DNA from: Novosphingobium mangrovisedimenti | GTDB lineage: Bacteria; Pseudomonadota; Alphaproteobacteria; Sphingomonadales; Sphingomonadaceae | Direction: 5' to 3' | Length of the DNA stretch: 64,000 nt | Assembly: GCF_025153475.1 (NCBI RefSeq) | Contig: NZ_JANZXA010000005.1 | Location: 62,001-126,000, forward strand | In this document: piece after piece, positions 1 through 8,164 of the stretch | Position numbering within the stretch: the first letter of the stretch is position 1 | Layout of the letters: each line of letters begins with the position of its first letter | Notes under the pieces: generated by a model | The model's input: only the letters and a program-made list of their open reading frames with translations | The model's database searches: none | Told to the model about the DNA's origin: nothing | Made by a program: the position numbers and the translations under genes

Positions 1-171
1 ATCGAAACGGCGGCGATGCGATTCGACCGCCCCGGCCAGAGCGGCAAGAACAGGGTCGTCTCCGTGCGTCGCGAACGTGGTGGCGGCAAGGACGGCGGCT
101 TCATCGAGCCGGCCCGCTCGTGCCATCATGGCGATCTGCTGGAGGGTTTGCTGCGGAGTTGGGGCTGCCAT
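1..171 (-). CDS. TPR-like protein, N-terminal fragment (cut by window edge)
   Basis: An open frame starts at an ATG at 171 and runs off the left edge, giving 57 residues without a stop. The peptide is Ala-rich and helical with a TPR-like pattern (MARAGRLDEAAVLA, then DDPVLAALAGAVE). It lies directly downstream of, and on the same strand as, the TonB receptor at 279-3326, the same order as the receptor and TPR-sulfotransferase at 4917-9982. By that analogy it may be the start of another TPR or TPR-sulfotransferase protein, but the catalytic part is outside the window. No strong ribosome binding site precedes the ATG, so the exact start is uncertain. Confidence 0.55.
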   Translation of the reverse strand, partial: MAAPTPQQTLQQIAMMARAGRLDEAAVLAATTFATHGDDPVLAALAGAVESHRRRFD

Positions 172-223
172 GCGCGATCCGGATATTCATCAGCGTCGGC
201 ATTGCACCGACCGTAAATAAGAA

Positions 224-253
224 GGCGGCGGCCCTCCATGGGAAGACCGCCGC
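224..253 (-). terminator. Hairpin terminator after TonB receptor 1
   Basis: A GC-rich inverted repeat (GGCGGCGG arms around a 14-base loop) lies just past the stop of the receptor, followed on the minus strand by TTCTTATTT. It could end receptor transcription or partially insulate the downstream TPR gene. Confidence 0.6.
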
Positions 254-278
254 CCAGACTAGTCGCTTTCAGAAGCGA

Positions 279-3200
279 TTAGAAGTTCATCGTCACACCG
301 GTGAAGATGTAGCGACCGAGCGGATCGTAGGTGCCCGGATAGGTGTTGCCGTTGCAGAGGACGCTGGCACAAGCGCTCGACGACACCAGCGGCGGCTGCT
401 TGTCGAAGAGGTTGGTCGCACCCAGACGCCACTGCAGGTGGTCGCCGATGTCGTAGGTCATCGTCAGGTCGAAGTAGTCCTGAGCGGCGATCTTGGAGTC
501 GAGCGAGTTGGTGACACCAGCCTCATAGTCGACAGCCGAGATGTGACGCCACTGAACGGACGCACCGAAGCCGCCAGCCGTACGGAAGGTGGCACGGGCC
601 TTGTGACGCCACGTCGGCAGCGGCGTGGCCGTGGAAGAACCACCGCAGGTCGGACCATAGACACCCGAGCAGTCGTAAGGCGTGCTCAGGCCGTCGTCGA
701 CGACGTAGCGGTCGAGCAGCGTTCCGACGAGGTTCAGCGACAGCGTGCCGGCCGAAGCGATTTCAGTCGACCAGTTGCCGGTGAACTCGAAACCACGGGT
801 CTTCACGCCACCGACGTTGACCGGCGTATCGATCACGTAACCGTCCGAGCTCAGCCAGAGCGAGCCGGCAGCGTTACGCGTAACGAGAGCACAGGCCTGG
901 AGGTTCTCGTCGTCGACGCACGAATTCAGGATGGCATCGGCGCCGTAGCCCTGAATCGCGTTCTTCACCTTGATGTCGAACCAGTCGACGCTGATCGTCA
1001 GCCTGGGGATCCAGCGCGGCTGGATAACGACACCGAGTGTCTTGGTGGTCGCCTTTTCCGGATTGAGATCCGGGTTACCACCGATCAGGCCGTTGTACTG
1101 TTCGGCCGGGTTGGCAGTGACCTTGCTGCCCAGCGGAATGCCCTGGGCAAGACAGCCCACGTCGGCAGCCGTGATGGTGAAGCCGCTGCAGGGGTCGCTC
1201 ACGCCATCAAGCGCGACGATCTGCGGCGCGAACAGCTCCTGGATGTTCGGCACGCGAACCGCGCGGTTGTAGCCGGCACGGATGCGGATGTCTGACACCG
1301 GAGCGAAGTCCACACCGAGCTTGAAGGTATCGGTGTTGAACGTGCGGCCGTTCGAGATCTTGTAGTGCGAATAGCGATAGCCGCCGTTGAACGACAGGTT
1401 GTAGACCAGACCGTCCTGAATCAGCGGGATATCGATTTCGCCGAAGAACTCGGTGACCTTGTAGTTGCCGGCAGTGTCCTTGGTCGGTGCGCCCTGGCCG
1501 GTGAGGTCACCGGTGTTGAACGCATTGTCCGCCGTCAGTTCAAGAGCATCGCGGCGATATTCCGCACCGATCGCGATGTTGATGCCGTCCGATGCCAGCG
1601 GCGACTGGATACCGTACTCGCCGAGGAGGCCGGTGAAGGTCGCGCTGAACACCTGCTGCGAGGTCTGCCCCTTGATGATGCCGGTAGCACCCAGGTAGCC
1701 GATCTGGTCAGCCGTGATCGGATTGCCGCTGAAGATGTCGTAGGGCACGCAGTTCGGATCGGTTCCGTTGAGCGCGGCGCGGCAGATCGGGTTACCGCTG
1801 CCATCGGTCACGACATCGAGAGCGTTCCGCAGGCGGGCGACCGAGAACTCGTTCGAGTAGACCTGCGTGTAGTTGGTACGGCCGTACTGGTAGTAGGCGT
1901 CGTACGACCATGCCTTGCCCAGCTCGCCACGCGAACCGATGACGGTGCGGAACGAGGTGTGCTGGAGGTCCGAAACACGCGGACCGCCTTCCACGTTGCG
2001 ACGCAGAAGCTGGAAGAACGCGGTGTTCGGGTTGGCCGGATCGGTGACGGTGGCCTGCACCGCGGGATCGAGGCCATCATAGAGCTTCTGCACCAGCGGG
2101 AAGGTGCCGAGATAGCCGACGACCATGTTGCGATCGGTGCAGATCGCGCTGCGCTGCGCATCCGACATCAGCGGGTTGTCGCAGTTGATGGTCAGCGTGT
2201 TGCCGAAGTCGCCCGACGGAGCGATCTGGGCCAGCGTCCGGTCGTCCATGAACATGAATTCCATGTACGGGTGGATCGCTTCGTTGATCTCGTAGTCGGC
2301 GAAAACGCCAGCGGTGTAACGCTCGTCAGGACGCTGGAAGTAGTTCAGCGGCGCATAGTTGTAGCGCTGGACAAGGCCACGGGTGAAAGTGCCCGCGCCG
2401 AGACCACCGATCGTCGACGTCGTACCGACACCGCCGCCGGCAATCGGCGTCGAGTCGTAATAGATGCCGGTGCCGATCTGGTTGGTCAGCGAACCGCCGC
2501 AGCTGAAAGCGCCCGACGCGCTGGCCGAGATCGTGCACGACGAGTAGTCGCGCTTGCTCTGCAGGACCGGGTTCGCCTTGCGGTAGCCGACGTAGGCGGT
2601 GGCATGGCCGCGACCGTCGTCGAACGACGTGCCGAACGCAGCGGTGATGTCGTACTGGCCGCCGTCCGTCACGTTGCCGGTCGGGTAATCGAAGCCCGAG
2701 AAGCCCGAGGCCTGACGCGCGTCAAGCAGCGGCGTGATGAAGTTGTTGCGGTTGTCGTGATTGTAGAAACCGTAGTTGGCGTCGATCTTGAAGCCTTCGA
2801 AATCGGTATCCATCACGAAGTTGACGACACCCGCGACAGCGTCCGCACCGTAGGTCGCCGAAGCACCGCCGGTCAGAACGTCGACGCGCTTCACGAGCGC
2901 GGCCGGGATGAAGTTGAGGTCGGCGGCCGACGTGGTGGTGTTCGGGTCACCGGTCATCAGGCGACGGCCATTGATCAGCACCAGAGTACGCGACGAACCA
3001 AGGCCGCGCAGGTTGACGGTGGCAGTACCGGTCGCGCCGTTGGCGAGCGACGAGCTCTGCGACGCAACGACCTGCGGCAGCGAGTTGAGAAGGTCTTCGG
3101 TGCGCGTCGTACCCGAAAGCGAGATGTCGTCCGACGTCATCGTCGTGATCGGCGCGATCGAGGTCTGGTTGGGCGCAACAATGCGCGTACCGGTAACGAT

Positions 3201-3326
3201 GATCGCGTCGCCTGCACCTTCGTCAGAAGCTGCATCCTGCGCATATGCCGCACTGCTGAACAGAGCGAAGCCCAGCACCAAAGGCGCTGCACCCGCCTTG
3301 AGCGCGGTGAGTGTTTGATTTTTCAC
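279..3326 (-). CDS. TonB-dependent outer membrane receptor (receptor 1)
   Basis: A 1015-residue outer-membrane receptor that should import a bulky ligand using TonB-ExbBD energy. Residues 1-30 are a signal peptide ending AYAQ; a TonB-box-like AIIVTGTRI follows at 41-49, then a plug domain (NLRGLGSSRTLVLINGRR; ASATYGADAVAGVVNF) and a long 22-strand-type barrel ending in Phe (GVTMNF). The start is GTG at 3326, supported by AAGGGA about nine bases upstream. The plug resembles that of receptor 2 at 4917-8060, so the two are paralogues. The substrate cannot be read from the sequence. The leader carries a 25-base direct repeat (3341-3403), and a TPR-like gene follows downstream. Confidence 0.95.
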   Translation of the reverse strand: MKNQTLTALKAGAAPLVLGFALFSSAAYAQDAASDEGAGDAIIVTGTRIVAPNQTSIAPITTMTSDDISLSGTTRTEDLLNSLPQVVASQSSSLANGATGTATVNLRGLGSSRTLVLINGRRLMTGDPNTTTSAADLNFIPAALVKRVDVLTGGASATYGADAVAGVVNFVMDTDFEGFKIDANYGFYNHDNRNNFITPLLDARQASGFSGFDYPTGNVTDGGQYDITAAFGTSFDDGRGHATAYVGYRKANPVLQSKRDYSSCTISASASGAFSCGGSLTNQIGTGIYYDSTPIAGGGVGTTSTIGGLGAGTFTRGLVQRYNYAPLNYFQRPDERYTAGVFADYEINEAIHPYMEFMFMDDRTLAQIAPSGDFGNTLTINCDNPLMSDAQRSAICTDRNMVVGYLGTFPLVQKLYDGLDPAVQATVTDPANPNTAFFQLLRRNVEGGPRVSDLQHTSFRTVIGSRGELGKAWSYDAYYQYGRTNYTQVYSNEFSVARLRNALDVVTDGSGNPICRAALNGTDPNCVPYDIFSGNPITADQIGYLGATGIIKGQTSQQVFSATFTGLLGEYGIQSPLASDGINIAIGAEYRRDALELTADNAFNTGDLTGQGAPTKDTAGNYKVTEFFGEIDIPLIQDGLVYNLSFNGGYRYSHYKISNGRTFNTDTFKLGVDFAPVSDIRIRAGYNRAVRVPNIQELFAPQIVALDGVSDPCSGFTITAADVGCLAQGIPLGSKVTANPAEQYNGLIGGNPDLNPEKATTKTLGVVIQPRWIPRLTISVDWFDIKVKNAIQGYGADAILNSCVDDENLQACALVTRNAAGSLWLSSDGYVIDTPVNVGGVKTRGFEFTGNWSTEIASAGTLSLNLVGTLLDRYVVDDGLSTPYDCSGVYGPTCGGSSTATPLPTWRHKARATFRTAGGFGASVQWRHISAVDYEAGVTNSLDSKIAAQDYFDLTMTYDIGDHLQWRLGATNLFDKQPPLVSSSACASVLCNGNTYPGTYDPLGRYIFTGVTMNF

Positions 3327-3340
3327 AAGCGTGTCCCTTT

Positions 3341-3403
3341 TTCTAAGGCGCGGTGTGACCCCTGCGCCTTGGATTTAATTCTAAGGCGCGGTGTGACCCC
3401 TGC
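3341..3403. repeat. 25-bp direct repeat in the TonB receptor 1 leader
   Basis: The same 25-base string, beginning TTCTAAGGCGCGG, occurs at 3341-3365 and 3379-3403, exactly 38 bases apart. The first copy also forms a 7-bp stem with flanking sequence (AAGGCGC at 3345-3351 with GCGCCTT at 3364-3370). It sits immediately upstream of the receptor's ribosome binding site, so it would lie in the leader or promoter region. It may be a tandem regulator site or a recent local duplication. Confidence 0.75.
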
Positions 3404-3911
3404 CCCCTAGATTCCCCGACAATGCCCTAGCCCACAGGCTTGTGAAGCACTGCCGGTAGATGTCCTTTCATTGCGCAAAGAAGGAATTGGGCAAAGAGCT
3501 TTGGAGACGAAGCTGCAACATTCGCGAGCGCTTGTGACAAATGCGCAACAACCCCCGGCAAGCCCGACCATTTGCCCCGGAACCCATGGATTCAAAGGGG
3601 GAAAGATCATATTTTTTGTAAGCGATATTGAAGCAACATCGTTTCACCAAAGGCGGTATTGCACTTATATTACTGCATCGACCACCAAGATTGCAGAGCC
3701 GTGAGCGATCGCCCACGCGGCCATATTGGCAGTGCCCCGCACACAAAAATGTGCAATATTTCCCGCCCTTTTCCGCCACGCTACGCACTGACGCCTTGAC
3801 GGAAGCCCGGCGAGACGCTTCCCCTGCCCTCGCTCCGGCTGGCTGCAACCGGATGCAATCCTGCGATTGTGACCCTGTTGAAGAATGGGTCGGCGAAGAA
3901 GGGGACACGTC
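3404..3911. other. Gene-free divergent intergenic region
   Basis: No convincing gene lies between the receptor 1 leader repeat and the exported protein starting at 3912. The region is less GC-rich than its surroundings and should hold the two divergent promoters. A short inverted repeat, GCACA-N6-TGTGC, sits at 3739-3754. Short open frames here have no ribosome binding site or recognisable protein pattern. Confidence 0.6.
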
Positions 3912-4442
3912 TTGTACAAGGGCTTTCTGGCTGCGCTGACCGCAGCGCTCCTCGTATCGCAACCGTCCTTCGCGAAGGACGACTCCAGGCCGGACCTCTA
4001 CCGAAAGCTGATGGATTGCCGGGCCATGTCGAACCCGGACGAACGCCTTGCCTGCTACGATGAGCAGACCGCCGCGCTCGACGAGGCAACGCAAAAGCGC
4101 GAAATCGTGATCTCCGACAAGAAGGCCATCGACACCGCCCGGCGTGGCCTGTTCGGCTTTGCCGCGCCAATCGGCAAGCTCATGGGCTTCGGCGGCAACG
4201 ATGACGAAGACGACTCCGATGAAATCAAGGAAATCGAGACGAGCGTCTCCTCCGTGCGTCGCTCCGGCAGCGGCTGGCTCCTCAAGCTGGAGGATGGCAG
4301 CACCTGGGAACAGAACGATACGCGCGACTTCGTGCTGTCCCCCAAGGTCGGCAACACCGTCCGCATAAAGCGGGGCGTACTCGGCACCTACCTCGTGTCG
4401 GTGCAGGGACAGCGCTCGATCAAAATGCGACGAATCAACTGA
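3912..4442 (+). CDS. Small exported protein with paired cysteines, unknown function
   Basis: A 176-residue protein with a good signal peptide (about 1-21, ending PSFA) when started at the TTG at 3912, which has AAGAAGGGG about seven bases upstream. An ATG at 3885 would add nine residues (MGRRRRGHV) and has poorer ribosome-binding context. The mature N-terminus carries a C-x11-C segment of the form CRAMSNPDERLACYD, a pattern seen at the start of many small proteobacterial periplasmic proteins. An acidic stretch (NDDEDDSDE) follows, then a beta-rich C-terminus (WLLKLEDGSTWEQ, VRIKRG). Probably periplasmic. I do not recognise a specific family and assign no function. Confidence 0.8.
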   Translation: MYKGFLAALTAALLVSQPSFAKDDSRPDLYRKLMDCRAMSNPDERLACYDEQTAALDEATQKREIVISDKKAIDTARRGLFGFAAPIGKLMGFGGNDDEDDSDEIKEIETSVSSVRRSGSGWLLKLEDGSTWEQNDTRDFVLSPKVGNTVRIKRGVLGTYLVSVQGQRSIKMRRIN

Positions 4443-4916
4443 CCGCGCCGGCGCGACTCTCCCCCAATCGCGACACGATCCGGCGCGCCCGCCGAACGGC
4501 CACAAGACCTTTTGCCACACTGCAGCTGCCCGGGCTGATCCGGAGCGACAGCACGCGCCCCGAACGCCCTGCGGCGGCCACGTAAGAGTTTTTCAACGAA
4601 CTATCGCCAAAAGCAATTTTCAGAGCTTGCCTCACGGTCGCGCGACTCAACGATTGCCGAATGCAGTCCGCCAATTCGCCAGCGCCCGCGACAAGGCCAG
4701 CCGGGGCTTTTTTTGGAGACTGTGACACGATTGTCACAAGTATCGCAGCAAAGATCTAAACGTAACGAAAACAGTTGAATGGTCGTTCATGCGGGGCAAC
4801 AAACTGGAGCCATTGCAGCGACGCGCACACGGGGCGCGAGCCTGTGAACAATGAGCGCCCAGCAGGAATGGTCACGCACCCGCCGGCCGCTCAATATGCA
4901 ACAAGGGACACATCAC
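4443..4916. other. Gene-free region upstream of TonB receptor 2
   Basis: No gene is supported here. It contains a run of seven T at 4711-4717 after a GC-rich stretch (a weak terminator candidate for the preceding gene) and an 18-bp dyad at 4721-4738. The receptor 2 promoter is expected in this stretch. An in-frame ATG at 4851 upstream of receptor 2 was not used as the start because it would put 22 hydrophilic residues before the signal peptide. Confidence 0.6.
4721..4738. promoter_or_regulatory. Dyad TGTGAC-N6-GTCACA upstream of receptor 2
   Basis: A perfect inverted repeat with 6-bp arms and a 6-base spacer lies about 180 bases before the receptor 2 start. The half-sites look like CRP/FNR-family half-sites (TGTGA/TCACA), but the TGTGA to TCACA gap is eight bases instead of the usual six. 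It is a candidate operator only. Confidence 0.4.
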
Positions 4917-7900
4917 GTGAAAACTTCCATCAAAAAGGCTGCGCTGCGAAGCGCTACGTGCCTTACGTTCGCATCATTGGCGATAGGCTTTGCCACCTCG
5001 GCAAACGCACAAGATACGAAACAGCCGGCTCCCGACAACGACGCCTCGCCGTCGATTATTTCAGAGAATGTCCCGGTTCAGAGCGACGGTACCATAATCG
5101 TCACCGGCTCGCGTATCCGGCGCGATAATTTCAGCACGCCGGGACAAGTCAACATCATCACACGCGATGACGCCGTGCTGGCCGGAACGACTTCCACTGC
5201 CGATGTGTTGCAAAGCTCATCGGTGACATCGGGCACATCGCAGATCAATGGCTCCTTTCTCGGTTACGTATCCGAAGGTGGCCCCGCTGCCAGCACCGTC
5301 GGCCTCCGCGGCCTTTCATCCTCTCGTACGCTGGTTCTGCTGAATGGCCGTCGCCTCGCTCCGGCCGGCGTCGGCCCGCAACTGGTTGCCGCCGACCTCA
5401 ACGTGCTGCCATCCGCGATCATTTCCCGCATCGAGGTTCTGCGCGAAGGTGCTTCGTCGGTCTACGGTTCGGACGCAATTGCAGGCGTCATCAACGTCAT
5501 CACCGATCCGAAAGTCGAAGGCATCACCTTCGACGCCTACACTGATCAGCCAGTTCAGCACGGCGGTGGCGGGCGAACCTATCGCACCTCGGTCGCTGCC
5601 GGAAAGGTGTTCGACCGTGGCCACATTACCGCATCATTTGAATATCGCGAACGGACCGGAATGCGCGTGGGCGACCGCGGCATCTTCAGCTGCCCCCGCG
5701 ACCTGTATTTCGACCCGACAACGGGCGACGAAGTCGGCGCAGTCGATCCCTCGACCGGTCAGCTCATGTGTTTTCCATACACCACCGGCGGCGGCTCCGG
5801 CATTGCCAGCGGTTACGGCATCTATTACAGCTTCAACACCGGCCAACAGGGTCGTATTACCTACGACGAAAACGGAAATACGCGCCTTGTCAATGGCTTG
5901 TTCCGCGTCGGCCCCAGCCCGGTACAGCTGAGGGACCATATAATTTCGCCTGTGCGCACCTACACCGGCTATCTTGACGGTTCCTATGAACTGGACATGC
6001 TCGGCGATGCGGAAATCTACACGGAGGCTCTTTTCACGCGTCGCGAATCCCACCAGGATTTCTCAGGTCAGATCAGCATCAACCCGTCTGTCCTCGATCC
6101 CAACATCGAGATCTATGGCGGCAGTTACGACGGCACGCCCTTGTCGGCCTATGGCTTCCCCGTCAGCCCCTTCTTCCCTACGGCACTGTCGGATCAGGGC
6201 ATCAACTACTACACGCCTTTCCTTCTGCCCACGACGATGCGCACAAGTTCGCAGCGCGTCGACTTCCTGCGCTGGAACGGCGGGCTGCGCGGCAGCCTGG
6301 GCTTGGGCGACTGGCGATATGACGCGAACTTCCAGTATTCCCACACAAAGTCGCGATACGCTATTACTCAGACGACGCCCGAACGCCTGAGCAATGCCCT
6401 TGAAACCGTGCTGGCGCCTGCCGGAACCCCAGACGATCTAATCACCTATGCCCAGCCCTACCAGGCTGGAGCGGGGAACGGATATACCTGCGCTTCGAAC
6501 GTCGATGGCTCTGGTAATTTCATCAGCGGTTCGAGCTGCGTTCCGCTCAACATGTACGACGTGAACATCTTGCTGAACGGCAACGTGCCGGCAAATGTCT
6601 ACAACTACCTGTACAGGTCGGACGTCGGCCACACCAAGTTCGACCAGACCACAATCTCGCTCAACGTTGACGGTTCACTGTTCGAAATCCCGGGCGGAAC
6701 TGTGCGTGCAGCCTTTGGTTACGAACATCGGCGCGACAAATTGAATGACACGCCGTCGATCGATGCTCAGAACGCCAATCTGTACAACTACAGCTCGGCC
6801 CAGATCACCAAGGGCTCGGACACCGTCGACGAAATCTACGGCGAAATCGGAATCCCGTTCCTAAGTGATCAGCCGTTCTTCAAGCTGTTGGAACTTGATG
6901 TCTCCGGGCGTTGGACACATTACAAGTCCTACGGTTCGGACTTCACGTACCACTTCAACGGCCAATGGGCCGTGAACGACTGGGTTCGCTTTCGTGGCAA
7001 CTACGGCACCTCATTCCGCGCACCGAACCTCTATGAGCAGTTCGTTGCCGACCAGACCGGCTTCTACGGCGGCGACGTTGACCCCTGCTCGGCTTTCGGC
7101 ACTGCCTATTCGCCGGGTGACACTGTCTACGACAACTGCCTGAGCGTGCTGCAGCCGATCTTGGGCAACAATGCGGTCAACTACATCGCAACCTCAGGGC
7201 CGATGGTGACGACGCGCGGCGGTGCCGGTCTCCTCAAGGCGGAAACATCCCGTTCGTGGGGCGGTGGCGTGGTCTTCACGGTCCCGACCGGGCCGTACGA
7301 CTTCTCGCTGGCAGTCGACTACTGGAACGTCAAGGTGAAGGGAGAAGTCACTACGCTTGGTTCACTGATCCTGCGCCGCTGCTACGAGGCCGACGACTTC
7401 CCGAACAACCAGTATTGCGATCTGGTCGCCCCGCGTCGTCCGGCCGGCGACCCGCAGCAGGGCACGCTGGCCTCGTTCCTCAATCCTTACCTGAACGTAT
7501 CCCAACAGGCTGCGTCGGGTATCGACTTTGACGTGCGCTTCGCAACGGACATCGCCGGTGGACGTTTCGTGGCCCGAGCCGAGGCAACACGCAACATACA
7601 CCAGTACTACCAGCTCTTCGCAGAAGATGAGAAGATCGATTACAATGGCACGCTGGGTGTGCAAGGGTTCGGTGCTGGCCCGAAGTGGGTCGGCAACCTC
7701 GACCTGAAGTATATCTTCCCTGGCGACAAGTTCACTGTCCGCTATGGGATCACCTATGTGGGCAAGCAGGACTCGTCCTCGGACGGTGAAGGCATAGTTG
7801 CCCCCTACCTCGGCGCCGTCAATTATGACCTCGTCGCAGAGGAATACTGGGAACATGGCCTGTCGTTCCAGTGGAAGGTCGAGGATCTTGGCCAGATCAC

Positions 7901-8060
7901 GATGGGCGTGAACAACCTGTTCAATGCCAAGCCGCCGATCATCTCATCGTGCCCGAGTTCGGTCTGCCAGTACACGCGCATCGGCAACCGCTTCAACTCG
8001 AGCAACTACAACCTTGTTGGTCGCTCATTCTTCCTGAACGTGACCCGCACGTTCAAGTAA
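4917..8060 (+). CDS. TonB-dependent outer membrane receptor (receptor 2)
   Basis: A 1047-residue TonB-dependent receptor. The chosen GTG at 4917 has AAGGGA about nine bases upstream and gives a clean signal peptide (about 1-32, ending SANAQ). A TonB-box-like TIIVTGSRI lies at 59-67. The plug follows (VGLRGLSSSRTLVLLNGRR, then ASSVYGSDAIAGVINV), then a large barrel with FRAPNLYEQF, typical of the C-terminal receptor domain. The C-terminus is NVTRTFK, with the usual terminal aromatic displaced by one residue. It is paralogous to receptor 1 and arranged divergently from it. A very strong terminator hairpin separates it from the TPR-sulfotransferase downstream. The ligand is unknown. Confidence 0.95.
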   Translation: MKTSIKKAALRSATCLTFASLAIGFATSANAQDTKQPAPDNDASPSIISENVPVQSDGTIIVTGSRIRRDNFSTPGQVNIITRDDAVLAGTTSTADVLQSSSVTSGTSQINGSFLGYVSEGGPAASTVGLRGLSSSRTLVLLNGRRLAPAGVGPQLVAADLNVLPSAIISRIEVLREGASSVYGSDAIAGVINVITDPKVEGITFDAYTDQPVQHGGGGRTYRTSVAAGKVFDRGHITASFEYRERTGMRVGDRGIFSCPRDLYFDPTTGDEVGAVDPSTGQLMCFPYTTGGGSGIASGYGIYYSFNTGQQGRITYDENGNTRLVNGLFRVGPSPVQLRDHIISPVRTYTGYLDGSYELDMLGDAEIYTEALFTRRESHQDFSGQISINPSVLDPNIEIYGGSYDGTPLSAYGFPVSPFFPTALSDQGINYYTPFLLPTTMRTSSQRVDFLRWNGGLRGSLGLGDWRYDANFQYSHTKSRYAITQTTPERLSNALETVLAPAGTPDDLITYAQPYQAGAGNGYTCASNVDGSGNFISGSSCVPLNMYDVNILLNGNVPANVYNYLYRSDVGHTKFDQTTISLNVDGSLFEIPGGTVRAAFGYEHRRDKLNDTPSIDAQNANLYNYSSAQITKGSDTVDEIYGEIGIPFLSDQPFFKLLELDVSGRWTHYKSYGSDFTYHFNGQWAVNDWVRFRGNYGTSFRAPNLYEQFVADQTGFYGGDVDPCSAFGTAYSPGDTVYDNCLSVLQPILGNNAVNYIATSGPMVTTRGGAGLLKAETSRSWGGGVVFTVPTGPYDFSLAVDYWNVKVKGEVTTLGSLILRRCYEADDFPNNQYCDLVAPRRPAGDPQQGTLASFLNPYLNVSQQAASGIDFDVRFATDIAGGRFVARAEATRNIHQYYQLFAEDEKIDYNGTLGVQGFGAGPKWVGNLDLKYIFPGDKFTVRYGITYVGKQDSSSDGEGIVAPYLGAVNYDLVAEEYWEHGLSFQWKVEDLGQITMGVNNLFNAKPPIISSCPSSVCQYTRIGNRFNSSNYNLVGRSFFLNVTRTFK

Positions 8061-8097
8061 GTTTGCTTCCGGGTGCGCCCGGGACAACGGCAGAATC

Positions 8098-8126
8098 GGG
8101 GGCAGGGCTCGAAGAGCCCTGCCCCC
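8098..8126 (+). terminator. Strong terminator between receptor 2 and TPR-sulfotransferase
   Basis: A perfect 13-bp stem (GGGGGCAGGGCTC with its complement) and a GAA loop are followed by TTCTTGCATTT. It lies 38 bases after the receptor stop and ends 38 bases before the sulfotransferase ATG, so the downstream gene depends on read-through or on its own promoter. Confidence 0.8.
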
Positions 8127-8164
8127 TTCTTGCATTTACCGCTCTTGCCCGCGATGAAGATGGC

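Noticed and set aside
1365..3410. Long plus-strand open frame (681 codons) opposite TonB receptor 1
   Set aside because: Antisense to a clear receptor, no ribosome binding site, biased composition, no recognisable motif.
3468..4520. Minus-strand frame of 350 codons across 3468-4520
   Set aside because: It overlaps the exported protein at 3912-4442, which has a signal peptide, ribosome binding site and a plausible fold; the antisense peptide does not.
4721..4738. Classical CRP binding site
   Set aside because: Half-sites are right but the TGTGA to TCACA spacing is eight bases, not six, so it is listed only as an unassigned dyad.
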